Shown: one piece after another, positions 37,130-45,384 of the stretch
Layout of the letters: every line of letters begins with the position of its first letter
Numbering within the stretch: the stretch's first letter is position 1
Assembly (NCBI RefSeq): GCF_029846715.1
Contig: NZ_JARVWW010000004.1
Span: forward strand, 269,483-333,482
Source of the DNA: Bradyrhizobium nivariense
GTDB taxonomy: Bacteria > Pseudomonadota > Alphaproteobacteria > Rhizobiales > Xanthobacteraceae
Direction: 5' to 3'
DNA: 64,000 nucleotides
Made by a program: the position numbers and the translations under genes
The notes under the pieces: model-generated
The model's input: only the letters and a program-made list of their open reading frames with translations
Told to the model about the DNA's origin: nothing
Databases searched by the model: none

Positions 37130-39496
37130 ATGCACGATATCCTGGTGGTTGGGCTCGTCGCGCTGACGTGCGGCGCCATTGGTCTTCCGTTCTCCCTGCT
37201 TCTGCCGTCTGACCATTTTGCTGTGCGCTGGGCGCTCGCGCCTCCGCTTGGCTTCGGCCTCCTCGCCGCCGGAACCGCGGTCCTGTATCTCTCCGGCGTC
37301 GCTCCGCGGGTGACGCTGCCCGCGATGGCAATCGCCGGTCTTGTCATTGCCGCTGCAATGCGCTTCCCGGCGCTGCGTCGGCGGCCCAAGCCATCGTCCG
37401 GACGATGGCTTGCGATGGTGATAGCGGTCGCGGCTATTGCGATGATTTGTCTTGCTCCCGGCTGGACCGGAGGCGCGCGCTTTCGCGTTTTCCAGGCCAA
37501 CGTCTACGATCACATGTTGTACGTAGGCTCCTCGGTTTCGTATCGCGTGCTCGACTACGCAACCCTGGCCGTCCAGGGCGCGGACGAGGCGAAGTCCAAT
37601 CCAATTTCAGTGATGGCGCTGTGGTTCGTCGACTATCGCGGCGCCGTGTCGATGATACATGCGGCAATCGCCGCCATCAGTCGCGGCGACGTCGTCGATT
37701 GCACCTATCCGTATATGGTCGGCATGCAGCTCAACATGCTGTTTGCGGCGCTGTTCGTCTTTGTCAACGCGCTCTCGATGCGGCGCTGGCTGGCATTTGC
37801 GTGCGCCGCGGCGCTTACGATCGGATTCTTCGAGCAGTACGTACTCGATATCAATGCCTGGTCGCAACTTGCGACGCAGCCGATCTTCCTGCTTCTCCTC
37901 GCATTCGTCGCGTTCGCCTTCGATCGCAGTCGCTTTGGGCAGACGCCTGGTTCGATCATGCGGCTGGGAGCCATCTTTGCAGCGCTGATGACAGGCGCGT
38001 TCTTTCTCTATCCGGAATCGCTGACGATTTATGGTCCCGCCGCGGCTGTTGCGGTCGCGATGGGCTGCTGGCATCGCGCATCGTGCAAAGCCTTGCCTGT
38101 GGCTGCGTCAGGCTTGGCAGCAGGTGTGGGAATATCGCTGCTCGTGTGCATTCCCCTCTGGTCCGGCACGGTTGCCTATGTCGTTCGCCAACTAAGCCGT
38201 GCAGCCACCAACCCGCCCGACTGGTGGAAGTATTATCAGCGTTACCTGTTCGGCAGTGACGCGAACTTTGTCGATGTCATCGCCAGTCCCGACAGCCGCT
38301 TCGGAGAACTGGCGAACGCCTGGTTCTCATTGCCCATCGAATCCGCGCTCGCGGGTCTCGGCCTTTATGCGGTGCTGCCGTCCGCGGGCTGGCCTGCCGC
38401 GATCACGGTCGTGTGGAAATTGCTGCTCTATGGCTTTCTGTTCGTGCTGTTGAGGGGCATCGCAAGGACGGCGTGGGCGTTCTGGCGCGCGGAGCCGGAC
38501 GGAAGCGCCGCGCGGCTCCTGGCAGGCAGCATCGCCGGATGCCTCGTGCCGATCGCCATCCTCGCGGCCGGTCATGGCTGGGCCGCGGGCAAGGGCCTGG
38601 CCATGGCGACGCCGATGCTCTTCACTCTTGTGATTGCTCCCTTGGCTGCAAAGCGGTGGAATCCAGGCGCTGTTGCCGCCGTTGTTGTCGTCGTCGCTGT
38701 TCATCTCGGCCTTGGCATATTGCGGCCGCTGCTGGTGATGCAAGCGGCTGGCGCGGGTATTCCGGGTCTTCCGACCGCCGCCGCGCAGGTCAACGCGCAA
38801 AAGGCGACGTCTCTCGACTGGGACTACAATCGTTTGTCCGCGGACATCAGGAGCTGCAACGGACTCGTCATCGAAGTTGCCAATCCAATGATGCACAATT
38901 TGCTGCGTCTGCTCGCAGTGGAGCTTCGGGTGCCCTGGGCGGCGGCGCGAATCATGTCCTGGCCCGACAGGGCGGGGCGGCCGTATTTTTCGGAGGGTTT
39001 TGAGAAGTTCGACTGTCTGGTCGCGTCCGGGCGGCTCACGGCCAATCCGGGGCAGCGGCTGATATCCGTGGCCACAGACCAGTCTTCGCGCGAATTCCTG
39101 GATGGGCAGCGCAATGTGCTTGAGGTCGGTACGGAAGCCCCGCCAGGGATCGCAACGCGCGGTCTTTTCGGCAAGGAAATGACCCCAGGGGGTGCGCTTC
39201 AATGGGCGTCGCCGAACGCGCGTCTCGAGATTCCGAACAAGCCGGTGACGCCGGCGCGCACGTTGAAGCTCGAATTGTGGCCCATGCCGATCTCCGGAAA
39301 CGAATTCCTGGTCAAGATCAACGGGCGCGAGATCTACAAGGATGTCGTGCCTGCGGGCCCCCTGTCATTTCCGTTGGATCGGTTTGCAAGCGACGAGACG
39401 CTCGTGGTCGAGTTGGACACCAATGCCGTCACGCATTTTCCGAGCGATCCTCGCGGCCTCGGTTTTGCGATCCGGGAGCTGAGTGTTCGCCGGTAG
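37130..39496 (+). CDS. Large polytopic membrane protein of unknown function
   Basis: The 788-residue protein has about 10-12 hydrophobic segments in the first ~560 residues and a C-terminal region of about 220 residues that looks extracytoplasmic. The layout resembles GT-C-type glycosyltransferases and other cell-surface assembly proteins, but I see no defining DxD or PMT motif that lets me assign it. The early loop GWTGGARFRVFQANVYDHM could be the catalytic-type first loop. It lies just downstream of tRNA-Thr and stands alone. Codon use looks a little less GC-biased than in the neighbours, consistent with transfer but not proof. Confidence 0.7.
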   Translation: MHDILVVGLVALTCGAIGLPFSLLLPSDHFAVRWALAPPLGFGLLAAGTAVLYLSGVAPRVTLPAMAIAGLVIAAAMRFPALRRRPKPSSGRWLAMVIAVAAIAMICLAPGWTGGARFRVFQANVYDHMLYVGSSVSYRVLDYATLAVQGADEAKSNPISVMALWFVDYRGAVSMIHAAIAAISRGDVVDCTYPYMVGMQLNMLFAALFVFVNALSMRRWLAFACAAALTIGFFEQYVLDINAWSQLATQPIFLLLLAFVAFAFDRSRFGQTPGSIMRLGAIFAALMTGAFFLYPESLTIYGPAAAVAVAMGCWHRASCKALPVAASGLAAGVGISLLVCIPLWSGTVAYVVRQLSRAATNPPDWWKYYQRYLFGSDANFVDVIASPDSRFGELANAWFSLPIESALAGLGLYAVLPSAGWPAAITVVWKLLLYGFLFVLLRGIARTAWAFWRAEPDGSAARLLAGSIAGCLVPIAILAAGHGWAAGKGLAMATPMLFTLVIAPLAAKRWNPGAVAAVVVVVAVHLGLGILRPLLVMQAAGAGIPGLPTAAAQVNAQKATSLDWDYNRLSADIRSCNGLVIEVANPMMHNLLRLLAVELRVPWAAARIMSWPDRAGRPYFSEGFEKFDCLVASGRLTANPGQRLISVATDQSSREFLDGQRNVLEVGTEAPPGIATRGLFGKEMTPGGALQWASPNARLEIPNKPVTPARTLKLELWPMPISGNEFLVKINGREIYKDVVPAGPLSFPLDRFASDETLVVELDTNAVTHFPSDPRGLGFAIRELSVRR

Positions 39497-39601
39497 CGAA
39501 GGAACAGATGCGAGGGGACGCCGCCGGCGTGATTCGCATCACATTACCCCAAGCGCGGTTACCCTAGTGTCCGGCTCACGCCAAACACGGGGAGACTTCA
39601 T

Positions 39602-39985
39602 ATGCGCAAGATCATTCTGGTGGCCGCGGCCATGGTCCTGGCCTCTGCATCTGCTCAGGCCAGCGGCCCGCGCAGCTTGTCGCTGGCCTCGACCAACGAG
39701 CAAGCCGCGGCTCCGCAAACGACGGCGACAACGAGCGCACCGACGCAGGTGAGCGAAGCAGCGCCAGCCGCCGAAGCTCCGAAATATCTCGATCGCCCGC
39801 CGGCGGTTTCGCTCACGCCGCCTGCGGCGAGCGCGCCAACCACGACCACGACGACCTCGGCGCCCGCGACGACGACCCAACCTGTCGCGAAGACGACGGC
39901 CAAAGCAGACAAGCCGAAGCACAAGCGCAGCTGGACCGAAGGCCGCATCATCAGCGAGCTGCATCGCCACGGAATCTACTGGTAA
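39602..39985 (+). CDS. Small secreted Thr/Ala-rich protein with GIYW C-terminus
   Basis: The 127-residue protein has a signal peptide (ending SAQA, about residue 20), a long low-complexity Thr/Ala/Pro region (runs such as TTTTTTSAPATTT) and a basic C-terminus KHKRSWTEGRIISELHRHGIYW. A short basic helix ending in GIYW recurs in small secreted proteins of Bradyrhizobium, from memory. Function is unknown. GGGGAG lies upstream of the ATG. The central region may be disordered and surface-exposed. Confidence 0.75.
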   Translation: MRKIILVAAAMVLASASAQASGPRSLSLASTNEQAAAPQTTATTSAPTQVSEAAPAAEAPKYLDRPPAVSLTPPAASAPTTTTTTSAPATTTQPVAKTTAKADKPKHKRSWTEGRIISELHRHGIYW

Positions 39986-40000
39986 GCGGTCATTGGTCCC

Positions 40001-40033
40001 AAAAAGCACATGGCCGGGGCAAGCCCGGCCATG
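40001..40033 (-). terminator. Terminator of the polysaccharide deacetylase gene
   Basis: A perfect 10-bp stem CATGGCCGGG / CCCGGCCATG (40009-40033) with a 5-nt loop is followed on the minus strand by CTTTTTGG. It lies between convergent genes and suits the minus-strand gene best. Confidence 0.75.
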
Positions 40034-40063
40034 ACGCAACAGTTTTGGATCGGATCGGACGCG

Positions 40064-41104
40064 TTACTGCGAAACCGTCTGCACCACGCTCGCGATCGGA
40101 CGCGCGCTCGAGGTCGGCACCTTCAGGTCCTTCAGCAGTGCCTCGTCATAGTCCGGCAGCGTCTGGAAGGTCGTCTTGGCCTTCATCTGCACGATCTTGT
40201 AGCCGCCGGCCTTGAGCCGCGCGAGCAACGCCGGCATGGCTTCGCCGGTGTGCTTCTGGAAGTCGTGCATCAGGATGATGCCCTTGCCGAGCTTGTCGAG
40301 CCTGGTCATCACGGTCTCGATGATCTTCTCCGGCGTCGCGCCCTTCCTGAAGTCGAAGGAATCGATGTCGGTCGAGAACATCGCGACGTTGCGGGTGCCG
40401 AAATAGCTCACGATCGCCGGATTGTGCTGAAGCTGCGGGAAGCGGAAGAACGGTGCGGGGTTGGTGCCGAGCGCGAATTTCACCGCGCTAAAGCCCTTCT
40501 CGACCTCGTCCTTGGCCATTTGCTCCGTCATCTTCTTGCCATTCAGGTTGACGTGCGACCAGGTGTGCGCGCCGACCGTATGCCCCTGGGCCAGCACCTG
40601 GCGCAGGATTTCCGGATGATAAGTCGCATGCTTGCCGACCGAGAAGAACAGGCCCTTGGTGCATTCATCCGCAAGCGCCTTCAGCACGGCGGGCGTGTTC
40701 ACTGGCCAGGGACCGTCGTCGAAGGTCAGCACGACTTCCTTGTCGGTGAGGAAGTCGAACTGCTTGAAATGGTCGAAGCCGAAGCCCGGGCCGCCGGTGG
40801 TGTCGATCTCGACCACGCGGGAGACGCCCAGCCCGTTGGGATTGGCGCAGGTCGATTTCTGCTGTGCCGGCATGGCTGGGGCTTGCGCCGGAGCGGGTGC
40901 CGGCTTGCCGACGAGCGCCGCTGTGGTCTCGACGTCATCCCGGGCGGCGAGCTTCGCCTGTGCCGGCAATTGATCGGCGGCACGGGCGGCCATTGTCTTG
41001 GGAGCGGCCTGATCGGCGCGCGAGGAATAATAAAACCAACCGCCGGCGGCGATCACGACCGCCGCAACTACACTGGCCAGCATCAGGCCCAACGCATTAC
41101 GCAT
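40064..41104 (-). CDS. Polysaccharide deacetylase (NodB homology), membrane-anchored
   Basis: The 346-residue protein has an N-terminal membrane anchor (GLMLASVVAAVVIAAGGWFYY) and a NodB-type domain of carbohydrate esterase family 4. Motif 1 is LTFDDGPW, motif 2 HTWSHVNL with the two metal His, motif 3 RFPQ, and motif 5 ILMHDFQKHT. It would remove acetyl groups from a cell-wall or surface polysaccharide in the periplasm. The ATG 41104 is preferred because GGAAAGAG lies upstream; a TTG at 41119 is the alternative. Confidence 0.9.
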   Translation of the reverse strand: MRNALGLMLASVVAAVVIAAGGWFYYSSRADQAAPKTMAARAADQLPAQAKLAARDDVETTAALVGKPAPAPAQAPAMPAQQKSTCANPNGLGVSRVVEIDTTGGPGFGFDHFKQFDFLTDKEVVLTFDDGPWPVNTPAVLKALADECTKGLFFSVGKHATYHPEILRQVLAQGHTVGAHTWSHVNLNGKKMTEQMAKDEVEKGFSAVKFALGTNPAPFFRFPQLQHNPAIVSYFGTRNVAMFSTDIDSFDFRKGATPEKIIETVMTRLDKLGKGIILMHDFQKHTGEAMPALLARLKAGGYKIVQMKAKTTFQTLPDYDEALLKDLKVPTSSARPIASVVQTVSQ

Positions 41105-41234
41105 CGCTACTCTTTCCAATTACGCAACCAAACCTGCGGAATTTCCCGCTCGCCGAGCCATTAATGCGAAGGAACAGTTAACGTGACACCAACACGACAG
41201 CGGATGCGGAGGAATTTCAGTGAGGTGCGCCAAA

Positions 41235-41278
41235 GTGACCGAGATCACAGAGGGCGGCCCTCCCGTGACCGTCATCAC
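41235..41278. promoter_or_regulatory. Two tandem CRP-like boxes (GTGA-N6-TCAC)
   Basis: GTGACCGAGATCAC (41235-41248) and GTGACCGTCATCAC (41265-41278) are both exact GTGA-N6-TCAC dyads, each followed by A. Their centres are 30 bp apart, about three helical turns. The nearer one is centred about 86 bp before the ATG at 41358. They match the half-site order of CRP-family regulators. They lie between the deacetylase and the Cys-rich gene and could serve either. Confidence 0.6.
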
Positions 41279-41357
41279 AGTAGAAACTGTTTTGCTGGAG
41301 CATCGTAGTTCCCATCAACAACGGGCCCGCTTCCAGCGGTGCCAATGGGAGCTTCAA

Positions 41358-41693
41358 ATGACCAAGTCTCTGAGTAAGTCTTTCTCCGCAAAATCCCTGA
41401 CCAAGTCCCTGACTGACAAGATCCGCGACACCAGCCTGGCTCTGGGTTTTGCCGCCATCGTCTCGATCGCCTCGACCGGCTCGAGCTTCGCCTTTTCGTC
41501 CGAAGCGCAGCAGCAGTGCACCGGCGACGCCTTCCGTCTGTGCTCGTCAGAAATCCCCAACATCCCGAAGATCACGGCGTGCATGATGAAGCATCGTTCG
41601 GATCTGAGCGCCGGTTGCCGTGCGGTGATGGACAAGGACCTTGCCAAGGGCGGCGCGTCACGCAAGGTCGCTGACGCCCAGGACAGTCAGTAA
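41358..41693 (+). CDS. Small secreted Cys-rich protein (GLG1/Cys_rich_FGFR-type motif)
   Basis: The 111-residue product (ATG 41358) has a long N-terminal region (about 1-50) with SKS repeats and a hydrophobic segment ALGFAAIVSIASTGSSFAF that looks like a signal peptide. The mature part has four Cys in the pattern C-x7-C-x12-C-x11-C (CTGDAFRLC ... C ... C). This is the short repeat known from eukaryotic GLG1 and from small secreted proteins of Rhizobiales. Function is unknown. The gene at 41901 has the same pattern. CRP-like boxes lie upstream, and three short direct repeats begin at its stop codon. Confidence 0.72.
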   Translation: MTKSLSKSFSAKSLTKSLTDKIRDTSLALGFAAIVSIASTGSSFAFSSEAQQQCTGDAFRLCSSEIPNIPKITACMMKHRSDLSAGCRAVMDKDLAKGGASRKVADAQDSQ

Positions 41694-41722
41694 AGAGACA
41701 GTCAGTAAGAGACAGTCAGTAA
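41682..41722 (+). repeat. Three copies of a 12-bp repeat at the stop codon
   Basis: GACAGTCAGTAA occurs at 41682-41693, 41697-41708 and 41711-41722 with 3- and 2-nt spacers. The first copy contains the TAA stop of the Cys-rich gene, so each unit carries an in-frame-type stop. A GCAACGAT/ATCGTTGC hairpin (41724-41744) without a T-tract follows. Confidence 0.85.
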
Positions 41723-41900
41723 CCGCAACGATAACATCGTTGCGTCGGTTCGCTCCCCGCGATGTGCCCCGGCGTCAGGCCGGGGCCACGCGGCGGCGCC
41801 AATGAGCCTGCAAAGTCAGCTTGCCAACAAAGCCGTTGCGGCTCCGGGACCGTCGCACTAGCTTCGCCCGCACTTTCGTCCGGGCAAGAGGCATTACGCG

Positions 41901-42116
41901 ATGGCCAGATTTCTTTTCATTGTTTGTTTGATTCTGTGCGCATCGGGTGCGTCCGCGCAACAGCAGCCCGGACACGACGCCTGTGCACGCGACGTCACGC
42001 GCTTCTGCCGTCCGGTGATGAACAACGGCGATGGCGCCGTGCTCGCTTGTCTCAAGCAGAACCGTACCCGACTCACCAAAGGCTGCGAGAAGGTGCTGAC
42101 GGATCACGGGCAGTAA
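41901..42116 (+). CDS. Small secreted Cys-rich protein, paralogue of the 41358 gene
   Basis: The 71-residue protein has a signal peptide (ending ASAQ, about residue 20) and a four-Cys module C-x7-C-x13-C-x11-C: CARDVTRFC, then C-L-K-Q-N and GC. The spacing and residues (D, RFC, CL-N-LT-GC) match the Cys_rich_FGFR/GLG1 repeat. It shares the pattern of the product at 41358 but lacks its long N-terminus. It is separated from that gene by about 200 nt containing a GCCCCGGC hairpin. Function is unknown. Confidence 0.72.
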   Translation: MARFLFIVCLILCASGASAQQQPGHDACARDVTRFCRPVMNNGDGAVLACLKQNRTRLTKGCEKVLTDHGQ

Positions 42117-42155
42117 CCGCCTTCGCCGGAACGACGGCGGAGTGTTTGGCAAAAA

Positions 42156-43844
42156 TTACGTGCTGCTTCCCGCCGCGGTCGCGACCACAGGCAGCACCTC
42201 TGCGCTGGCGCGATCCGGCGTATCCTCCTTCCAGCGCACCGAGCCGAACGGACGCTCCAGCATGCGGCGGATTCGCACCGGATCGGGGCCGACGTGGAAG
42301 GCGATCGCTTCCTGATGCAGCGCGCGTTCGGATTGGGTCGAGCGGTTGCGCTGGCGCAGATAGTCGAGCCAGGTCGGACAGTGATAGCGCTCGGTCCACA
42401 ATTCAGGATCGGCGATGTCGCGCGCGATCGACCAGCCATACGCACCATTGCGCTGCCTGGAGAGTTGCACGTCCTGCATCACATTGTGAAAGGCGCGGGC
42501 ATTCTCCTGCGAGACCCGGTATTCGATCTCGACCACCAGCGGCCCGCTGCGCGCCGTGAGCGACAGTTTGACTTCCGGATCGGCCAGCACGTCGGCATCC
42601 TCATTGCGCGCGCCTACGCGCGGCATCGCGAGCCAGATCCCGAGCACCGGCGAGATCAGCATCAGGCCGGCGGCCGTCAGCAGCGCGACCTCGACACCGG
42701 CGTAGTCGGTGAGATGGCCCCATCCCCAGGCGCCGATCGCGATGCCGCCGGAAATCGAGGCCTGGAACGCCGCGAGCGAGCGGCCGGCGACCCAGCGCGG
42801 CGCCGAGAGCTGCACGCCGATATTGAACAGCGCGACGGCAGCCATCCAGACCGCGCCGGCGAGCACCAGCGCGGCCGCGGTCAGCACCGGCTCGGTGCTC
42901 ACGGCGAGCGCGGCCATCGCAAACGCCATCGAGATGGTGCAGGCGCGGATCGCGGCTTCGCCGCTCATGCGCTTGCGCAATTCGTGGATGTTGAGCGCAC
43001 CGACCACTGCGCCCATGCCGAAGGCGCCCAGCATGATGCCATAGGTCTGCGCGCCGCCATGCAGCAGGTCGCGGGCGACCAGCGGCATCAGCGCCATGAT
43101 GGCACCGCCGCACAGACCCATCACCAGCGTGCGCAACAGCACGATCTTGATCGGCGGCGAATTGGTGATGTAGCGGAAGCCCGACACCATGGCGCGGTTG
43201 AGCTTCTCCCGCGGCAGGCGCGAGGGCTCGGTATTGCGCCGCCAGAGCAGCAGCACCACCAGCAGCGGCAGATAGAGGATCGCGTTACACGCAAACGCCG
43301 CCACCGCGCCGAGCGCGGCGACGATGACACCGCCGACGGCCGGACCGAAGCTGCGCGCGATGTTGTAGCTGATGCCGTTCAGCGCGACGGCCGACGGCAG
43401 CGCATCGGGCGGCACCTGCTCGCTGACCGAGGACTGCCAGGCGGGACCGAACAGCGCGTTGCCGCTGCCGACCACGAAGCAGAAGGCGAGCAGCGTTTCC
43501 GGGGTGATGAGGTTCAGTCCGGCCAGCACCGTGAGCGCGCTCGCGCCGGTCAGCGCGATCGCGAGCGAGATCAGGGTGACGATGCGGCGGTCATACATGT
43601 CGGCGATGGCGCCGGCCGGCATCGAGATCAGCATGATCGGCAGCATCAGGGCGGTCTGCACCAGCGCCACCTTGTCCGCCGAGGCCGCCATCTGCGTCAT
43701 TGCCCAGGCGGCGCCCACGCCCTGGATCAGCAGGCCAAGATTGGAGAGCAGGCTGGCGAGCCAGATGCGCCGGAACACGGTGTACCGCAGCGGCGCGGTG
43801 ATGCCGTCGGCGGCAATTCTCTGACGGTTCGTCTGCTCGGTCAT
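42156..43844 (-). CDS. MFS exporter with C-terminal extension (MFS_3 / EntS-like)
   Basis: The 562-residue protein has 12 membrane helices of the MFS_3/DHA3 group (EntS-like) up to about residue 405, then a soluble domain of about 150 residues. The tail includes VVEIEYRVSQENARAFHNVMQDVQ, a ferredoxin-like monooxygenase-type fold by appearance. This arrangement is known in the MFS_3 family, so it is not a novel fusion. The substrate is unknown. The ATG 43844 (MTEQTNRQR) is given; the ATG at 43856 is also possible. Confidence 0.82.
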   Translation of the reverse strand: MTEQTNRQRIAADGITAPLRYTVFRRIWLASLLSNLGLLIQGVGAAWAMTQMAASADKVALVQTALMLPIMLISMPAGAIADMYDRRIVTLISLAIALTGASALTVLAGLNLITPETLLAFCFVVGSGNALFGPAWQSSVSEQVPPDALPSAVALNGISYNIARSFGPAVGGVIVAALGAVAAFACNAILYLPLLVVLLLWRRNTEPSRLPREKLNRAMVSGFRYITNSPPIKIVLLRTLVMGLCGGAIMALMPLVARDLLHGGAQTYGIMLGAFGMGAVVGALNIHELRKRMSGEAAIRACTISMAFAMAALAVSTEPVLTAAALVLAGAVWMAAVALFNIGVQLSAPRWVAGRSLAAFQASISGGIAIGAWGWGHLTDYAGVEVALLTAAGLMLISPVLGIWLAMPRVGARNEDADVLADPEVKLSLTARSGPLVVEIEYRVSQENARAFHNVMQDVQLSRQRNGAYGWSIARDIADPELWTERYHCPTWLDYLRQRNRSTQSERALHQEAIAFHVGPDPVRIRRMLERPFGSVRWKEDTPDRASAEVLPVVATAAGSST

Positions 43845-43982
43845 ATCCCCTTCCATATGGGCTGGCAGAAGTGGTTTCGGGTGATTCCGGTATGCTCAGT
43901 GATGCCCGCGAAAGTCCTTCGCTGTCCAGTGGTTAGGCCGGTATAAGCGGTGCAAAGAGATGGTTTTGCCGGGGAGGAACAC

Positions 43983-45350
43983 ATGAAGCTGTCGCGACGG
44001 ATGATCTTGCAAGGTGCCGGCAGCTTGCCTTTCGCAATTGCGAGCTTGCGGGCGGGTGCGTTGGCCCAACCCACACCCGCCACTTCGAGCGAGGTGCCTC
44101 CGATCCTGTTCGTCCACGGCAATGGCGATTACGACGCGCTCTGGATGACAACCTTGTGGCGGATGGAATCCAACGGCATCGCGCGCGAGCGCATGATGGC
44201 GATCAATTTCACCGATCCCAATGCGCGGAGCGATGACAAGGTCGAGCAGGCGGGCCGCTCCTCGACCGAGGACCAGCGCCGCGAGCTCGCCGCCGCCATA
44301 GCCGAATTGAAGCGCAGCACCGGCGTGGCCCGCGTCGCGCTGGTCGGCAGCTCGCGCGGCGGCTATGCGATCCGTAACGTGATCAGAGGCGGCGGCGCCG
44401 GCGATGTCAGCCACGCCGTCCTGTGCGGCACGCCCAATCATGGCGTGTTCGCGACCGACGACCAGCCCAACAGCGAGTTCAACGGCCGCGGCGCATTCCT
44501 GCGCGGCCTGAATGAGGGCGAGAGCGAGGTGACGCCGGGTGTTGCCTTCCTCACCTTGCGCAGCGACGGCATGGACAAATACGCGCAAGCCGATGGCCGC
44601 TTCATCGGCAAGCCCGGCACGTCGACGGGCGTCAACGTTGAAGGTCCAGAGTTGAAGGGGGCCACCAACCTCGTGCTCGGCGCACTCGATCATCGCGAGG
44701 TGGCGTTTCACCCCCGAGCGTTCCGCGAGATCTACAGATTCATCGCCGGCCGTGAGCCCCAGCGCATCGCGATCGTGCCGGAGCAGAGCGTCAGGCTGAG
44801 CGGCCTCGTGACGGGCATGCCGGGCGGCGCGCCGACCAATCGGCCGGTGGCCGGCGCAACCGTCGATGTCTTTCGCATCGATCCTGAAACCGGTGAGCGC
44901 AAGGGCAGCGCCGTGCACAGCGCGAAGACCGGCGCCGACGGCCGCTGGGGACCGGCGCAGGTCGAGCCTTCCTGGTCGCTCGAATTTGTCCTGACATCGC
45001 CGGATGCGCCGGCGACGCACATCTACCGCTCGCCCTTCCCGCGCTCGTCCGACGTGGTGCATCTGCGCGCCGCGCGTCCGCTCGGGCTCGCGGACAAGGA
45101 CGCCGGGGCTGTCGTGATCCTGTCGCGTCCGCGCGGCTATTTCGGCCTGCCGCGCGATGTGGTGCTGCTCGACGGCAAGGAGCCGGCCGACGTCAAATCG
45201 GGTGTGCCCACGGATTCGACAGCAACACTGCGCCTTCCGGCCGGCGAGGTCGGGCGTAACATCGTGGTCCAATTCAACGAAGAACGAATTGTGGCACGCG
45301 CCTGGCCTGCCTCCGAGAACAGGATTGCGATTGCCGAGCTGACTTATTAG
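43983..45350 (+). CDS. Tat-exported alpha/beta hydrolase
   Basis: The 455-residue protein has a Tat-type signal (LSRRMILQGAG, then a hydrophobic stretch to GALAQ). The hydrolase domain shows ILFVHGNGDYDALW and the nucleophile VALVGSSRGGYAIR. Residues after about 270 form two beta-rich segments (Big/carboxypeptidase-regulatory type, with GLVTGMPGGAPTNRPVAGATV). It is probably an extracytoplasmic lipase or esterase. GGGGAGG lies upstream of the ATG 43983. It ends 34 nt before the P450 gene, so the two may be one operon. Confidence 0.82.
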   Translation: MKLSRRMILQGAGSLPFAIASLRAGALAQPTPATSSEVPPILFVHGNGDYDALWMTTLWRMESNGIARERMMAINFTDPNARSDDKVEQAGRSSTEDQRRELAAAIAELKRSTGVARVALVGSSRGGYAIRNVIRGGGAGDVSHAVLCGTPNHGVFATDDQPNSEFNGRGAFLRGLNEGESEVTPGVAFLTLRSDGMDKYAQADGRFIGKPGTSTGVNVEGPELKGATNLVLGALDHREVAFHPRAFREIYRFIAGREPQRIAIVPEQSVRLSGLVTGMPGGAPTNRPVAGATVDVFRIDPETGERKGSAVHSAKTGADGRWGPAQVEPSWSLEFVLTSPDAPATHIYRSPFPRSSDVVHLRAARPLGLADKDAGAVVILSRPRGYFGLPRDVVLLDGKEPADVKSGVPTDSTATLRLPAGEVGRNIVVQFNEERIVARAWPASENRIAIAELTY

Positions 45351-45384
45351 CTATTTGCCTGCGTCACCTCTGCGGGAGAGAGCC

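Noticed and set aside
41724..41744. GCAACGAT/ATCGTTGC hairpin as a terminator
   Set aside because: There is no T-tract after the stem, so I only mention it with the direct repeats.
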